DNA of 64,000 bases from NCBI RefSeq assembly GCF_042661605.1, contig NZ_JBHSWJ010000002.1:2294001-2358000 (forward strand). Direction: 5' to 3'. The position numbers and the translations under genes were made by a program. Below, piece by piece: positions 8,196-16,519 of the stretch. This stretch comes from Branchiibius cervicis (lineage in GTDB: Bacteria > Actinomycetota > Actinomycetes > Actinomycetales > Dermatophilaceae). The notes below the pieces were generated by a model. The model ran no database searches. It saw nothing but the letters and a program-made list of their open reading frames with translations, and was not told the origin of the DNA. How positions within the stretch are numbered: the first letter of the stretch is position 1; each line of letters begins with the position of its first letter.

Positions 8196-8333
8196 GGGGA
8201 TGCTCCTTGGAAGTGATGGGGTGCTGCTCTGGCGAGGATAGTCGCGGCGGCATTCGGCTATCGCATCTCATCGTGCTCGCTGAACGTCTACTGTGAGCGC
8301 GCCGACAACGCCGTCTCTCCTCAGGAGCCAACA

Positions 8334-8804
8334 ATGCGCCTCGCTCGTGTCCTGCTCGTGCCCGTCTGCACCGCCGCCCTGGTCGCGCCGGTGATCGCCG
8401 GACCGGGCGACGCGGCCACCCCGCCACTGAAGTTCGGTAAGTGGTTCGTTGACCTGCCGGGTACCGACAAGGCGACGGCGGCGAACCTGAACAAGGAGTA
8501 CATCGTCGTGACGAACACGACGACGAAAGCCATCTCCCTGAAGGGCTACCGGGTCCGCGACTACAAGGCCAAGCACACCTACACCTTCGGCACGTTCACC
8601 CTCGGCGCGAAGAAGTCGGTCACCCTTCACACCGGTAGCGGCAAGAACAATGCGACCAACGTGTACTGGAACCAGCGGAACTTCGTCTGGAACAACGATG
8701 GCGACACCGCCCAGTTGCTGAACACGAAGTCGCAGACGGTCGCCTCCTGCAAGTACGTCAAACTGCGAAACACCTCAAAGACCGGTGGTTGGAAGAACTG
8801 CTGA
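8334..8804 (+). CDS. Secreted lamin-tail-domain (LTD) protein
   Basis: A 156-residue protein with a cleavable signal peptide (residues 1-27, ending near GDAA) followed by one LTD-like Ig fold. Residues around NLNKEYIVVTNTTTKAISL and VTLHTGSG match the domain's strands. Two Cys near the C-terminus (ASCKYV and the final Cys) could form a disulfide. LTD domains in bacteria are found in exported nucleases and surface proteins; alone it is probably an adhesive or nucleic-acid-associated module. AGGAG precedes the ATG. Stands alone. Confidence 0.8.
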   Translation: MRLARVLLVPVCTAALVAPVIAGPGDAATPPLKFGKWFVDLPGTDKATAANLNKEYIVVTNTTTKAISLKGYRVRDYKAKHTYTFGTFTLGAKKSVTLHTGSGKNNATNVYWNQRNFVWNNDGDTAQLLNTKSQTVASCKYVKLRNTSKTGGWKNC

Positions 8805-8935
8805 CCGGGGGCTTTAGCGACCTCCCACCTAGCGGCCGCCATGGGTCGTCTATTGCTGCACGCGATCATCGTCAACTCGAGAGGAGGCGTTCACCCGCGA
8901 CGCTCGGACGAGTGACCAGTCAGCCGCGCTGAGTT

Positions 8936-9337
8936 CTAGGACCACCTGTGTGGTGCTGTGCTGGGAGAGTTCGGCGCTGGGCGCAGTAATTGAACGCGGT
9001 CACCGAAGGCGTGAATCGGAAGTGAGCCGTCGGCCGCCGCGCTAAGCGTCCCGTTCCAGAAGTCTCCGAAGTTGCCCAGAAGTGGCGGGTGAGCGCCGGC
9101 CCGGTCCAGCGCGTGGTTCTCGATGGATAAGCCGGCTTTTGAGGTGGTCGCAACCGGGAGGTCGGACAAGCGCAGCGTGACGTCCTGTCGGCTGAACCAA
9201 ACTGGGATCACAACCCTGCCGCCACTCGCAGCGACGCGGACGCGTCTTGTGCTTCTCTTCCTGCTGATACGACCGGCCAGCCACCCGCCGGTCAGCATGG
9301 CTGCGATTTCCGCGATCACAACGGGAGTCTGCCGCAT
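8936..9337 (-). CDS. Hypothetical protein with one N-terminal hydrophobic helix (133 aa)
   Basis: I do not recognise this protein. The N-terminus (TPVVIAEIAAMLTGGWLAG) could be a membrane anchor and is followed by a strongly basic patch (RISRKRSTRR). The rest is soluble with no clear motif. Third-codon-position G/C is fairly high and an AAGG stretch precedes the ATG, so it may be real, but it could also be a gene remnant. If it is not coding, 8805-9615 is an 811-bp stretch of lower GC with nothing else recognisable. It is divergent from the HNH gene and has no same-strand neighbour. Confidence 0.45.
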   Translation of the reverse strand: MRQTPVVIAEIAAMLTGGWLAGRISRKRSTRRVRVAASGGRVVIPVWFSRQDVTLRLSDLPVATTSKAGLSIENHALDRAGAHPPLLGNFGDFWNGTLSAAADGSLPIHAFGDRVQLLRPAPNSPSTAPHRWS

Positions 9338-9615
9338 TGCGAGCCACCTTCAAAGATCCAGATGACAGATCAGCGGCTGCCGCTTGTGGCGTCTCAAACG
9401 ACGTGGAACTGGGACGGGAGAGCGACTGTCGGTAGCGGGTAGTAGAGTTCTTACGATGACCCATGGGCGATCTATCTTGGCTCGAAACCCATTGTGCCAC
9501 AGTCTGATTGATCGAACTTGCTTTTGCACAAGGCCTTCCCAAAGTGGACATATGTGCGATAAGCTGAGGTATCGGTTCTGGGGAGGACCGGGCACCACAA
9601 GAGGGGAGGATCGCC

Positions 9616-11001
9616 ATGGCTGCGTCATTGTCTGTCGAGGACGTGCGCGCCTTCCGCGAGCGCCTACTTACCGGCAATGGCGGGATCGATCCTGAGCTGG
9701 CGTTGGTGATGGTGCGGGAGCTAGAAGAGCTCAAGAACACTGCGACCGCGGTTCAGGCTGAGCTGACCGTTGTGGTCCACGACAGCCAACGTGCCGCCGA
9801 CCAAACTCGCGGGATCAGCGCCGACGAGACGGCGCGCGTGGTGGGCGCCCAACTTGGCTTGGCTCGGCGCGAGAGCCCGCGGTTGGGCACCCGGTTCCTG
9901 GGCGTCGCTCGTGCGGTGACCCAGGAGATGCCGCATACCTCGGCTGCGCTGGCACACGGCGTGATCAGCGAGTGGCAGGCGACCCAGGTGGTCACCGAGA
10001 CCGCCTATCTGTCGCTTGAGGATCGGCAGGCCGTCGACGAGGCGCTGAAGGATGCGCTGGGCAAGGTGTCGGCACGCCGTCTGGCCGGGCTCGCTCGTGC
10101 CACGGCCTACCGCCTCGATCCTGAAGCCGCGGTGGCCCGTCGTGCCCGCGCGGAACGCGAGCGGCGAGTCTCGTTGCGGCCGGCACCGGACACCATGACC
10201 TGGCTGACTGCCTTGCTCCCCGTCAAGGATGGCGTCGCGTGCATCGCGGCGTTGAAGGCGGCCGCCGCATCCGCCGGCGGGGATGGCCGGGCCCGCGGAC
10301 AACTCATGGCCGACGCCCTGGTCGAACGCATCAGCGGCCGACCCGCATCCTGCGCTCCGGACAGAGATGAAGCCGCAGCAGGTGAATCCCAGGCGCACGC
10401 CCCGGCCCCGGTGGTCGCGGTCAACCTGCTGGTTCCGATCGAGACCCTGACCGGGGACGCCCCGGCGGATCTGGAGGGGTTCGGGCCGATCCCCGCCGAA
10501 CTGGCCCGGGACTTCCTGGCTGACCACGAGGCTGCCGACGGGGTGATCCGGCGGGTCTTCACCGCACCGGACACCGCAGGACTGGTCGCCATGGACTCCC
10601 GGGCGCGACACTTTCCCGGCCTGCTGGAAGCGTTCATCCGATTGCGAGACCAAACCTGCCGAACTCCGTTCTGCGATGAACCGATTCAACAGATCGACCA
10701 CATCCAACGCCACGCCGATGGTGGACCAACGTCCGCCTCCAACGGGGACGGCTGCTGCGCACGGTGCAACTACACCAAGGAGCACCCGGACCTGAAGGTC
10801 ACCGGTGACGCTGACGAACGGACCTCCAGCATTCGTGGCCTCACCGAAACCACCAAGCCGCCCTCGCCACCGGGCTGCCAGCGACCCGTCGCTTACGCCA
10901 TCCGCTCTCAGACCAAACGCATCACCGTTCGCCTGCCGAAGTACGCCGTCTGGGGTCACGAAGCTGGCCCGGCCGAGGACCTGCGCCCAGCCGCTGCCTG
11001 A
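9616..11001 (+). CDS. DUF222/HNH endonuclease-domain protein (13E12 repeat family)
   Basis: A 461-residue protein with an N-terminal DUF222 helical region (about 20-290) and a C-terminal HNH module. In the module CRTPFC and CCARCN provide the zinc-knuckle cysteines around the catalytic IDHIQRHADGG. This family is expanded in mycobacteria and Micrococcales, often in many near-identical copies per genome, and behaves like a mobile or selfish DNA element; its substrate is not established. GGGGAGG precedes the ATG. The upstream 280 bp is less GC-rich than the surroundings. The C-terminal 60 residues after the HNH are basic and low-complexity. Confidence 0.9.
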   Translation: MAASLSVEDVRAFRERLLTGNGGIDPELALVMVRELEELKNTATAVQAELTVVVHDSQRAADQTRGISADETARVVGAQLGLARRESPRLGTRFLGVARAVTQEMPHTSAALAHGVISEWQATQVVTETAYLSLEDRQAVDEALKDALGKVSARRLAGLARATAYRLDPEAAVARRARAERERRVSLRPAPDTMTWLTALLPVKDGVACIAALKAAAASAGGDGRARGQLMADALVERISGRPASCAPDRDEAAAGESQAHAPAPVVAVNLLVPIETLTGDAPADLEGFGPIPAELARDFLADHEAADGVIRRVFTAPDTAGLVAMDSRARHFPGLLEAFIRLRDQTCRTPFCDEPIQQIDHIQRHADGGPTSASNGDGCCARCNYTKEHPDLKVTGDADERTSSIRGLTETTKPPSPPGCQRPVAYAIRSQTKRITVRLPKYAVWGHEAGPAEDLRPAAA

Positions 11002-11061
11002 ACCGCGGGCACGGAGCGGTGAAAGCCCATGGCGACGTGCACCAACGGTGGTCCCGAGCCG

Positions 11062-11508
11062 TCAACTCGCCCAGACGACGACATGATCACGATGCGCGGG
11101 CGACACGGTGGCCGGGATCGCTGCGTCGAAACTGACCAAGATGCCATTACGGCGCACAGTCAGGTCGAGCAGATGCATGTCCGTCACCTGCCGCCGCCCC
11201 ATCAACTGGCGCAGGTCGAGATTCGTATCCGCGAACGACGCGTCATCAGACCACCATTCCCAGCCGGGCTGATCACGCAACCCGTTGAGCACCGAGACGG
11301 CCTCCGACGACATCACCCGGCGGCCAACCACCTGCGGGGTGAGCAACAGCCGCACCAAGCCTGACTCGGTGATGGGAGTGGTCGCCCACGCAGCGGCGAC
11401 CGTCGGAAACAGCCGGTGCGCTGCCGCGTGGTGGACGTGCTGATCCAACGTCAGCGCCAGCAGCACATTGACATCGAGCAACGCGGGCCGAGCGGTGTCA
11501 GTCGTCAT
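11062..11508 (-). CDS. vapC: VapC-family PIN-domain toxin
   Basis: A 148-residue PIN-domain ribonuclease. The first acidic residue is in LLDVNVLLAL, further acidic residues are in TESGLV and TDMHLLDL, and the last is in VSFDAAI, the usual four-acid set. VapC toxins cut specific tRNAs or rRNA when released from VapB. The start overlaps the end of the vapB gene by about 11 bp, as is typical for these pairs. It sits between the HNH gene and aidB, in a small accessory patch. Confidence 0.88.
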   Translation of the reverse strand: MTTDTARPALLDVNVLLALTLDQHVHHAAAHRLFPTVAAAWATTPITESGLVRLLLTPQVVGRRVMSSEAVSVLNGLRDQPGWEWWSDDASFADTNLDLRQLMGRRQVTDMHLLDLTVRRNGILVSFDAAIPATVSPAHRDHVVVWAS

Positions 11509-11716
11509 CGCGGTAGGCGGACACCAACTCGTCAGTCACCACGTGGCCCGGCACACCCTTGAGCACGGGGAAACCCCCGACCTTGTCGACGTGACCTCCC
11601 TCGAGCGTCTGCCGCGCAAGATCCGACACCGCTTTGCCGACGGAGATCCCTTCGGCCCGCGCCTTAGCCCGAGCAGCACTGAGCACTGCGTCGTCGATGT
11701 CGAGCGTTGTTCGCAT
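11498..11716 (-). CDS. vapB: VapB-family antitoxin
   Basis: A 72-residue protein with an N-terminal ribbon-helix-helix (MRTTLDIDDAVLSAARAKA) that should bind its own promoter. The C-terminal tail (VLKGVPGHVVTDELV) probably occupies the VapC active site. ATG at 11716; a GTG directly before it (11719) is also in frame. Translation overlaps vapC. Confidence 0.88.
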   Translation of the reverse strand: MRTTLDIDDAVLSAARAKARAEGISVGKAVSDLARQTLEGGHVDKVGGFPVLKGVPGHVVTDELVSAYRDDD

Positions 11717-11722
11717 CACCGC

Positions 11723-11728
11723 ATCATA
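11723..11728 (-). promoter_or_regulatory. vapBC promoter, extended -10 TG-n-TATGAT
   Basis: On the minus strand TGTTATGAT gives a near-consensus -10 with an extended-10 TG. It ends 6 nt before the ATG at 11716, so the message is probably leaderless. The surrounding ATGATGCGGTGATG repeat may be the VapB operator. Confidence 0.5.
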
Positions 11729-11783
11729 ACATCACGACATCGCGCCCCAGCATCACCGAACGTTGACACCTGGCGCCGGCGCG

Positions 11784-13430
11784 TCAAACGACCGGCAACG
11801 CTCGGCGCACGATCGCGCCGGTGTCCAGGCCGGCCGGCAGCGTGCCGAAGACGCCCGCATGGTTGCCGAGAACCCGACTCGTCACGAAGGCGTCCGCAAC
11901 GTACGACGGGCTGTGCCGGATCAGGAGCGACGCCTGCAGCAGCACCGCCATCCGGGCCGTGATCCACCGCGCCGAGTATTCGGCGGAGGCGGCATCGGAC
12001 AGGTTCGCGAGCACCTTCTGCACTTCGACCACCGCGTCGGTGAGACGGGAATCCCCGGCCAGCGAAACCTCGGTGTGCCACGCCTCGACCCCTTCGGGCA
12101 CTTTCTGCAGCACCCGCAAGACGTCCAGCGCGTTGACGTTGCCGCTGCCTTCCCAGATCGAGTTCAACGGCGACTCACGAAACAGCATCGGCATGCCGGA
12201 CTCCTCGGCATACCCGTTGCCGCCGAAGGCCTCCAACGCCTCCGCGGCCAGGAACGACGCGCGCTTGCACACCCAGAACTTCGCCAACGGCAGCGCCATC
12301 CGGCGCAGCGCCCGCTCGTGCTCATCGTCCGGACGCTCCACCGCGAGCGCCAGGCGGAGCCCGACGTGGGTGGCCGCCTCGGACTCAATTGCCATGTCCG
12401 CCAGAACGTTTGACATCGCAGGCTTGTCGATCAGCAACCCGCCGAAGGCGGACCGCTGCGAGGCGTGCCACGTCGCTTCAGCCACGCAGCGCCGCATGAG
12501 GGCAGCCGAGCCGAGAACGCAGTCCAGCCGGGTCGCCGCCACCATCTCGATGATGGTGCGCACGCCCGCGCCTTCCTCCCCCAGCCGCCACGCGAACGCG
12601 TCGTGGAACTCCAGCTCGGAGGACGCGTTGGATTTGTTGCCCAGCTTGTCCTTCAGCCGCATGATCGCGACCTGGTTGCGCGACCCGTCCGGACAGATCC
12701 GCGGCAGCACGAAGCAGGTCAGGCCGCCGGGCGCCTGCGCCAGGATCAGGAAGAGGTCGTTCATCGGTGCCGAGGTGAACCACTTGTGGCCGCGGATCGA
12801 ATACGACCCGTCCTCCTTGGCCGTGGCGACCGTGACGTTGGTCCGCACGTCGGACCCACCCTGCTTCTCGGTCATCCCCATTCCGGCCAGCAGCCCGCGC
12901 TTGTCCGCCAGTGGCCGCAATCCGAAGTCGTACTCAGTGGACGCAAGTCCGGCAGTCAGCCGCTGCGCGAGGGCGGGATCAGCGGCCAGGGCGGGGACCG
13001 CGGCGTACGTCATGGTCATGGGGCAGATGTGCCCAGGCTCGATAGCGGCCCAGGCGATGTAACCGGCCGCTCGACGTACGTGCGGCAAGGGTTCATCGCG
13101 CGTCCACGCGGTCGCCCCCATACCGTGCTCCAGCGAGGTGCCCATGCACCAGTGCCAGCTCGGGTGGAACTCGACCTCGTCGATCCGGTCGCCGAACCGG
13201 TCCAGCGTCTTCAGCACGGGCGGATACGCGTTGGCGAGCATCCCGTGTTCGCGCGCCTCCGCCGATCCGGCCACCCAACCCAGCGGGGTCAGCGAGGTCA
13301 CCAGCCCGTCCGCCTCGTCGCCGGCGTACGCCGACACAGCGCCCAGCAGGGCTCGATCGGTGAGTACGGCGTTGTGCCCGGCGAGCACGGACGCCTGGTT
13401 GGCGGGGTGACGGGCGAACGGATCGGTCAT
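11784..13430 (-). CDS. aidB: AidB-like acyl-CoA dehydrogenase-fold flavoprotein
   Basis: A 548-residue protein with the acyl-CoA dehydrogenase fold and the AidB-specific features: GHKWFTSAP, LTCFVLPR, DKLGNKSNASSE and SIWEGSGNVNALDVLRVL. E. coli AidB is an FAD protein induced by alkylation that binds DNA and protects promoters; isovaleryl-CoA dehydrogenase activity is weak. The ATG at 13430 is chosen because a TANNNT -10 lies 7 nt upstream. The reading frame stays open much further upstream, but that part is antisense to the next gene. Neighbours are vapBC and the divergent mycothiol-type isomerase. Confidence 0.92.
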   Translation of the reverse strand: MTDPFARHPANQASVLAGHNAVLTDRALLGAVSAYAGDEADGLVTSLTPLGWVAGSAEAREHGMLANAYPPVLKTLDRFGDRIDEVEFHPSWHWCMGTSLEHGMGATAWTRDEPLPHVRRAAGYIAWAAIEPGHICPMTMTYAAVPALAADPALAQRLTAGLASTEYDFGLRPLADKRGLLAGMGMTEKQGGSDVRTNVTVATAKEDGSYSIRGHKWFTSAPMNDLFLILAQAPGGLTCFVLPRICPDGSRNQVAIMRLKDKLGNKSNASSELEFHDAFAWRLGEEGAGVRTIIEMVAATRLDCVLGSAALMRRCVAEATWHASQRSAFGGLLIDKPAMSNVLADMAIESEAATHVGLRLALAVERPDDEHERALRRMALPLAKFWVCKRASFLAAEALEAFGGNGYAEESGMPMLFRESPLNSIWEGSGNVNALDVLRVLQKVPEGVEAWHTEVSLAGDSRLTDAVVEVQKVLANLSDAASAEYSARWITARMAVLLQASLLIRHSPSYVADAFVTSRVLGNHAGVFGTLPAGLDTGAIVRRALPVV

Positions 13431-13437
13431 GCCTCCG

Positions 13438-13443
13438 AGCGTA
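13438..13443 (-). promoter_or_regulatory. Predicted -10 (TACGCT) of aidB, leaderless
   Basis: Minus-strand TACGCT, 7 nt, ATG at 13430. It lies back to back with the promoter of the divergent isomerase gene at 13458. Confidence 0.35.
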
Positions 13444-13457
13444 GGCCGCATGCTGGG

Positions 13458-13463
13458 TAAGTT
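13458..13463 (+). promoter_or_regulatory. Predicted -10 (TAAGTT), leaderless transcript
   Basis: TAAGTT followed by 6 nt (GTCCCC) and the ATG at 13470. No ribosome binding site is present. Confidence 0.45.
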
Positions 13464-13469
13464 GTCCCC

Positions 13470-14297
13470 ATGCTGGGTTTGGACGAGTACCTCGATGGGC
13501 TGCGTACGGCGGCGGCCCGGATGATCGCCGACGCCACCGAGCCGCCGCGGCCCGACAGGTCCGATTACGAGGATTGGGACGACAATCCGCCCAGCGAAGT
13601 GACCGACTGGAACGCCATCAGCCCCACCGCCCCCGAGTGGTCGGTCCGGCAGGTCGTCGCCCATCAAGGCATGGTGCACCGCTGGAGCACCGGCGTGATC
13701 ACCGGCCGGATCCCGATGTCCGCCGGCCCCGAGGTCACCGATCTGATCGAAGCCGAAGGTATGAACACTCCCGACCCGGGCGGTTGGCTGCAACGCGGCG
13801 CCGAGGCGCTGGAGTGGGTTCTGCGCGGCACCGATGAGGACGCCGACCTGCCCTTCTTCCTGAAGAACGCCGGGAAGCCGCGTGACGCGTGGGCGCGCCG
13901 CCAGGCGCACGAGACGACCATCCATTGGATCGACGTGTACGCCGCGCGGCTGGGTTCGGCACCGGACAGCAGCGAGCTGGACATCCCGGCGGCGTTTGCG
14001 GCCGATGGCGTCGATGAGCTGTTGCGCGGCTTCCTGCCCCGATCGAAATCGGGGATGCGCACCGCCCGGGATGTCGTGGTCGCGGTCCATGCCACCGACA
14101 CCGGCGACACGTGGACCATGCACTTCGGGGCCAACCCGCCGCAGGTCACGACCGAAGCGACCGGCGATGCTGATTCCACGTGGCACGGAACCGCCGTGCA
14201 GCTGTACGCCGGCTTGTGGAACCGCGGTGACCAGATCACCCAGGACGGCCTGGACGTGCTGTCGGTGTGGCGGGAGCGTGCCGCCGTCGCATGGTGA
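13470..14297 (+). CDS. Maleylpyruvate isomerase-family (mycothiol-dependent type) protein
   Basis: A 275-residue protein with the DinB-like MDMPI N-terminal four-helix domain (about 1-160) and the MDMPI C-terminal domain (about 165-270, ending WNRGDQITQDGLDVLSVW). Metal-binding His residues are expected in VAHQGMVHRW and RQAHETTIHWID. Family members use mycothiol as cofactor for isomerisation or thiol transfer; the substrate cannot be told from sequence. The stop overlaps the folP2 start by 7 bp. Confidence 0.88.
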   Translation: MLGLDEYLDGLRTAAARMIADATEPPRPDRSDYEDWDDNPPSEVTDWNAISPTAPEWSVRQVVAHQGMVHRWSTGVITGRIPMSAGPEVTDLIEAEGMNTPDPGGWLQRGAEALEWVLRGTDEDADLPFFLKNAGKPRDAWARRQAHETTIHWIDVYAARLGSAPDSSELDIPAAFAADGVDELLRGFLPRSKSGMRTARDVVVAVHATDTGDTWTMHFGANPPQVTTEATGDADSTWHGTAVQLYAGLWNRGDQITQDGLDVLSVWRERAAVAW

Positions 14298-15202
14298 CGC
14301 CGTCGCCCCTGCTGCTGCGTGGCCGCATCTTCGATGGCGCGCGCCCGGCGGTCATGGCGATCGTCAACCGCACCCGCGACTCGTTCTACGCCGGCAACCG
14401 GCACCATGACGACGAATCCGCCCACGCCGCAGTGCAATCGGCGCTGTCCGATGGCGCGGACATCATCGACGTCGGCGGGGTCCGCGCGGGCCAGGAAGGT
14501 GAGTCGGTCTCCGTCGAACAGGAGATCGAGCGGGTCGTACCCTTCCTGACCGAGGTCCGCCGCCGCCACCCCGAGGCGATCCTGAGCCTGGACACCTGGC
14601 GCGCGCCCGTCGCTGCAGCGGCCGCCGAGGCCGGCCTGGATCTGGTCAACGACACCTGGGCCGGGCACGACCCCGGGCTGGTCGAGGTGGCCGCACGCAT
14701 CGGTGCCGGCATCGTCTGCTCGCACAGCGGCGGATTGCCGCCGCGCACCGATCCGGTGGACGTGCGCTACGCCCGCGACGGCGAGTCGGAGGACGACGCC
14801 CTGCTCGCCGACGTACGCCGAGTGCTCACCGCGGGTGCCCACCGCGCGCTCTCGCTGGGCATCCCCCGCGACCGCATCCTGCTGGACCCCACGCTCGACT
14901 TCGGCAAGACCACCGCCAACTCGCTGACCCTGCTACGGCACACAGCGGACCTTGTCGACCTGGGGTTCCCTGTGTTGCAGGCTATTTCACGCAAGGATTT
15001 CATCGGCGAGAGCCTTGACCTGCCCGCGGACGAGCGCCTCGAAGGCAGCCTCGCCGCCACCGCCGTCGCCGCCTGGCAAGGCGCCACCGTCTTCCGCACC
15101 CATGACGTGCGGGCCACGCGTCGGGTCCTGGACATGGTGGCCACGATTCGCGGCGACCGGCCGCCCCTGCGTCAGGAGCGAGGGCTGCGCGGTCCGCGGT
15201 GA
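14291..15202 (+). CDS. folP2: FolP2-type dihydropteroate synthase homologue
   Basis: A 303-residue TIM-barrel pterin-binding protein. The canonical pterin loop (NVTPDSF) reads VNRTRDSFY, and NDTWAGHDP, DPTLDFGKTT and the C-terminal RATRRVLDMV match the mycobacterial FolP2 subgroup. FolP2 proteins are known to fail as DHPS, so this is unlikely to be the sulfonamide target; the true folP is probably elsewhere. ATG 14291 overlaps the end of the isomerase gene. The last 31 bp overlap the convergent cutC gene. Confidence 0.88.
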   Translation: MVTPSPLLLRGRIFDGARPAVMAIVNRTRDSFYAGNRHHDDESAHAAVQSALSDGADIIDVGGVRAGQEGESVSVEQEIERVVPFLTEVRRRHPEAILSLDTWRAPVAAAAAEAGLDLVNDTWAGHDPGLVEVAARIGAGIVCSHSGGLPPRTDPVDVRYARDGESEDDALLADVRRVLTAGAHRALSLGIPRDRILLDPTLDFGKTTANSLTLLRHTADLVDLGFPVLQAISRKDFIGESLDLPADERLEGSLAATAVAAWQGATVFRTHDVRATRRVLDMVATIRGDRPPLRQERGLRGPR

Positions 15203-15873
15203 TCGGTGATCGCTGCTTTGAACTGCCGCGCAACCTGCAGGTCGGGCTGACCGTTGCCGCTCGCCGAGGCGTGGATCGCCGACACCTGCGCGTCGATGAG
15301 AGCAGGCACCGATGCAACACTGACCCCGCCGCCGGGCATGATCTCGATCCGACCCTGAGCGGCCTGCACCATCGCGGCGATCGTGCCCACCCCGTCTGGG
15401 GCCTTGTCGGCGCCGCCGGAGGTGAGCACTCGGCGTACTCCCCTGTCGCGCAACGACGACACGGCGCCCACCGGATCCGCCAGGCTGTCGACGACCCGGT
15501 GCACGGTCACGCTCGCATCCCCGGCCGCCGCAACCATGCGGTCGATGAACGACAGGTCGAGCGCACCGTCGCGGCTGGCCCCGACCACCACACCGTCCGC
15601 ACCACGCTGCAGGGCGGCGACCGCGTCGGCGAGCATCAGATCCAGCTCGGCGGGCGAATACTCGAAATCGCCGGGCCGCGACCGCACCAGCACGTGCACC
15701 CCCGGCCCGCCGGCGTCACGGGCGGCGACCGCGGCGTCGATCAGGGCCTGCGACGGGGTCAGTCCGCCCACCTCGAGGGCGCAGCACAACTCGATCCGGT
15801 CGGCTCCGACGGCAGCCGCGACGTCGAGGCCGCGTGGATCCTGGGCGATCAACTCGAATGCGGGCACTGTCAT
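15172..15873 (-). CDS. cutC: CutC-family copper homeostasis protein
   Basis: A 233-residue TIM-barrel protein of the CutC family: DRIELCCALEVGGLTPS, VHVLVRSRPGDFEYS and IEIMPGGGV are the characteristic stretches. CutC has been linked to cytosolic copper tolerance, but a direct biochemical function is not firmly established. ATG at 15873; another ATG at 15885 would overlap the divergent flavoprotein gene. It overlaps the folP2 3' end by 31 bp tail to tail. Confidence 0.9.
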   Translation of the reverse strand: MTVPAFELIAQDPRGLDVAAAVGADRIELCCALEVGGLTPSQALIDAAVAARDAGGPGVHVLVRSRPGDFEYSPAELDLMLADAVAALQRGADGVVVGASRDGALDLSFIDRMVAAAGDASVTVHRVVDSLADPVGAVSSLRDRGVRRVLTSGGADKAPDGVGTIAAMVQAAQGRIEIMPGGGVSVASVPALIDAQVSAIHASASGNGQPDLQVARQFKAAITDHRGPRSPRS

Positions 15874-15883
15874 AGTGGACAGC

Positions 15884-16519
15884 ATGGCCTACGACGACCT
15901 GCCAGCAATCGATTCGGTTGAGGAGCTCGAGTCCTTCGGGGTGCCCCAACCGGCCGTCCGCGACAAGGTGCGCAACCGGTTGCATGACCTCGACCGGCGA
16001 TGGATCTCCCACTCCCCCTTCGTCGTGCTGGCCACGTCGAGCCCGGACGGTCGCTGCGACGCTTCCCCCAAGGGGGACCCGCCCGGCTTCGTCAAGGTGC
16101 TCGACGACCGCACTCTCGTGGTCCCGGAGCGCGCCGGTAACAAGCGATTCGACGGCTATCACAACGTCCTGACCAATCCGCACGTTGGATTGCTTTTCCT
16201 GATCCCCGGCCGTGGCGACACGCTACGGGTCAACGGCCGGGCGCGCCTTATCAGCGACGGCCCGTTCTTCGACGATCTCGTGGTCAAGGGTCATCGGCCG
16301 GTCATGGCGCTGCTGCTGCAGGTGGAAGAAGTGTTCTACCACTGCGCCAAGGCGTTCATGCGCTCACAGTTGTGGGAGCCGGCGACCTGGGATCCCACCG
16401 TGCTGCCCCGGCACGCGGTGATCGCCAAGGAACTGGTCCGCCCGGACAGCCCGCTGGCCGAACTCGACGAGTACTACGACGTCGAGCGGTACCAGAAGGG
16501 CCTCTACCCGACCTCATGA
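15884..16519 (+). CDS. PPOX-class FMN-dependent flavoprotein (MSMEG_1061-like)
   Basis: A 211-residue split-barrel flavoprotein. FVVLATSSPDGRCDASPKGD is the FMN-binding core of the pyridoxamine-phosphate-oxidase family. DTLRVNGRARLI and YHCAKAFMRSQLWEP place it in the MSMEG_1061-like group, proteins that use FMN or F420 on unknown substrates. The stop overlaps the ATG of the CoA-transferase gene (ATGA). A weak CATAGT hexamer lies 7 nt before the ATG. Confidence 0.87.
   Translation: MAYDDLPAIDSVEELESFGVPQPAVRDKVRNRLHDLDRRWISHSPFVVLATSSPDGRCDASPKGDPPGFVKVLDDRTLVVPERAGNKRFDGYHNVLTNPHVGLLFLIPGRGDTLRVNGRARLISDGPFFDDLVVKGHRPVMALLLQVEEVFYHCAKAFMRSQLWEPATWDPTVLPRHAVIAKELVRPDSPLAELDEYYDVERYQKGLYPTS

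Noticed and set aside
8196..8333. T-box or other leader upstream of proS
   Set aside because: The region is short, holds the shared divergent promoter area and a plain AAGGAG site. No T-box sequence or specifier-loop structure is visible.
13431..14186. A long upstream extension of the aidB frame (to 800 residues)
   Set aside because: It is antisense to the well-supported isomerase gene, has no homology-like character, and a good promoter sits just before the shorter ATG at 13430.
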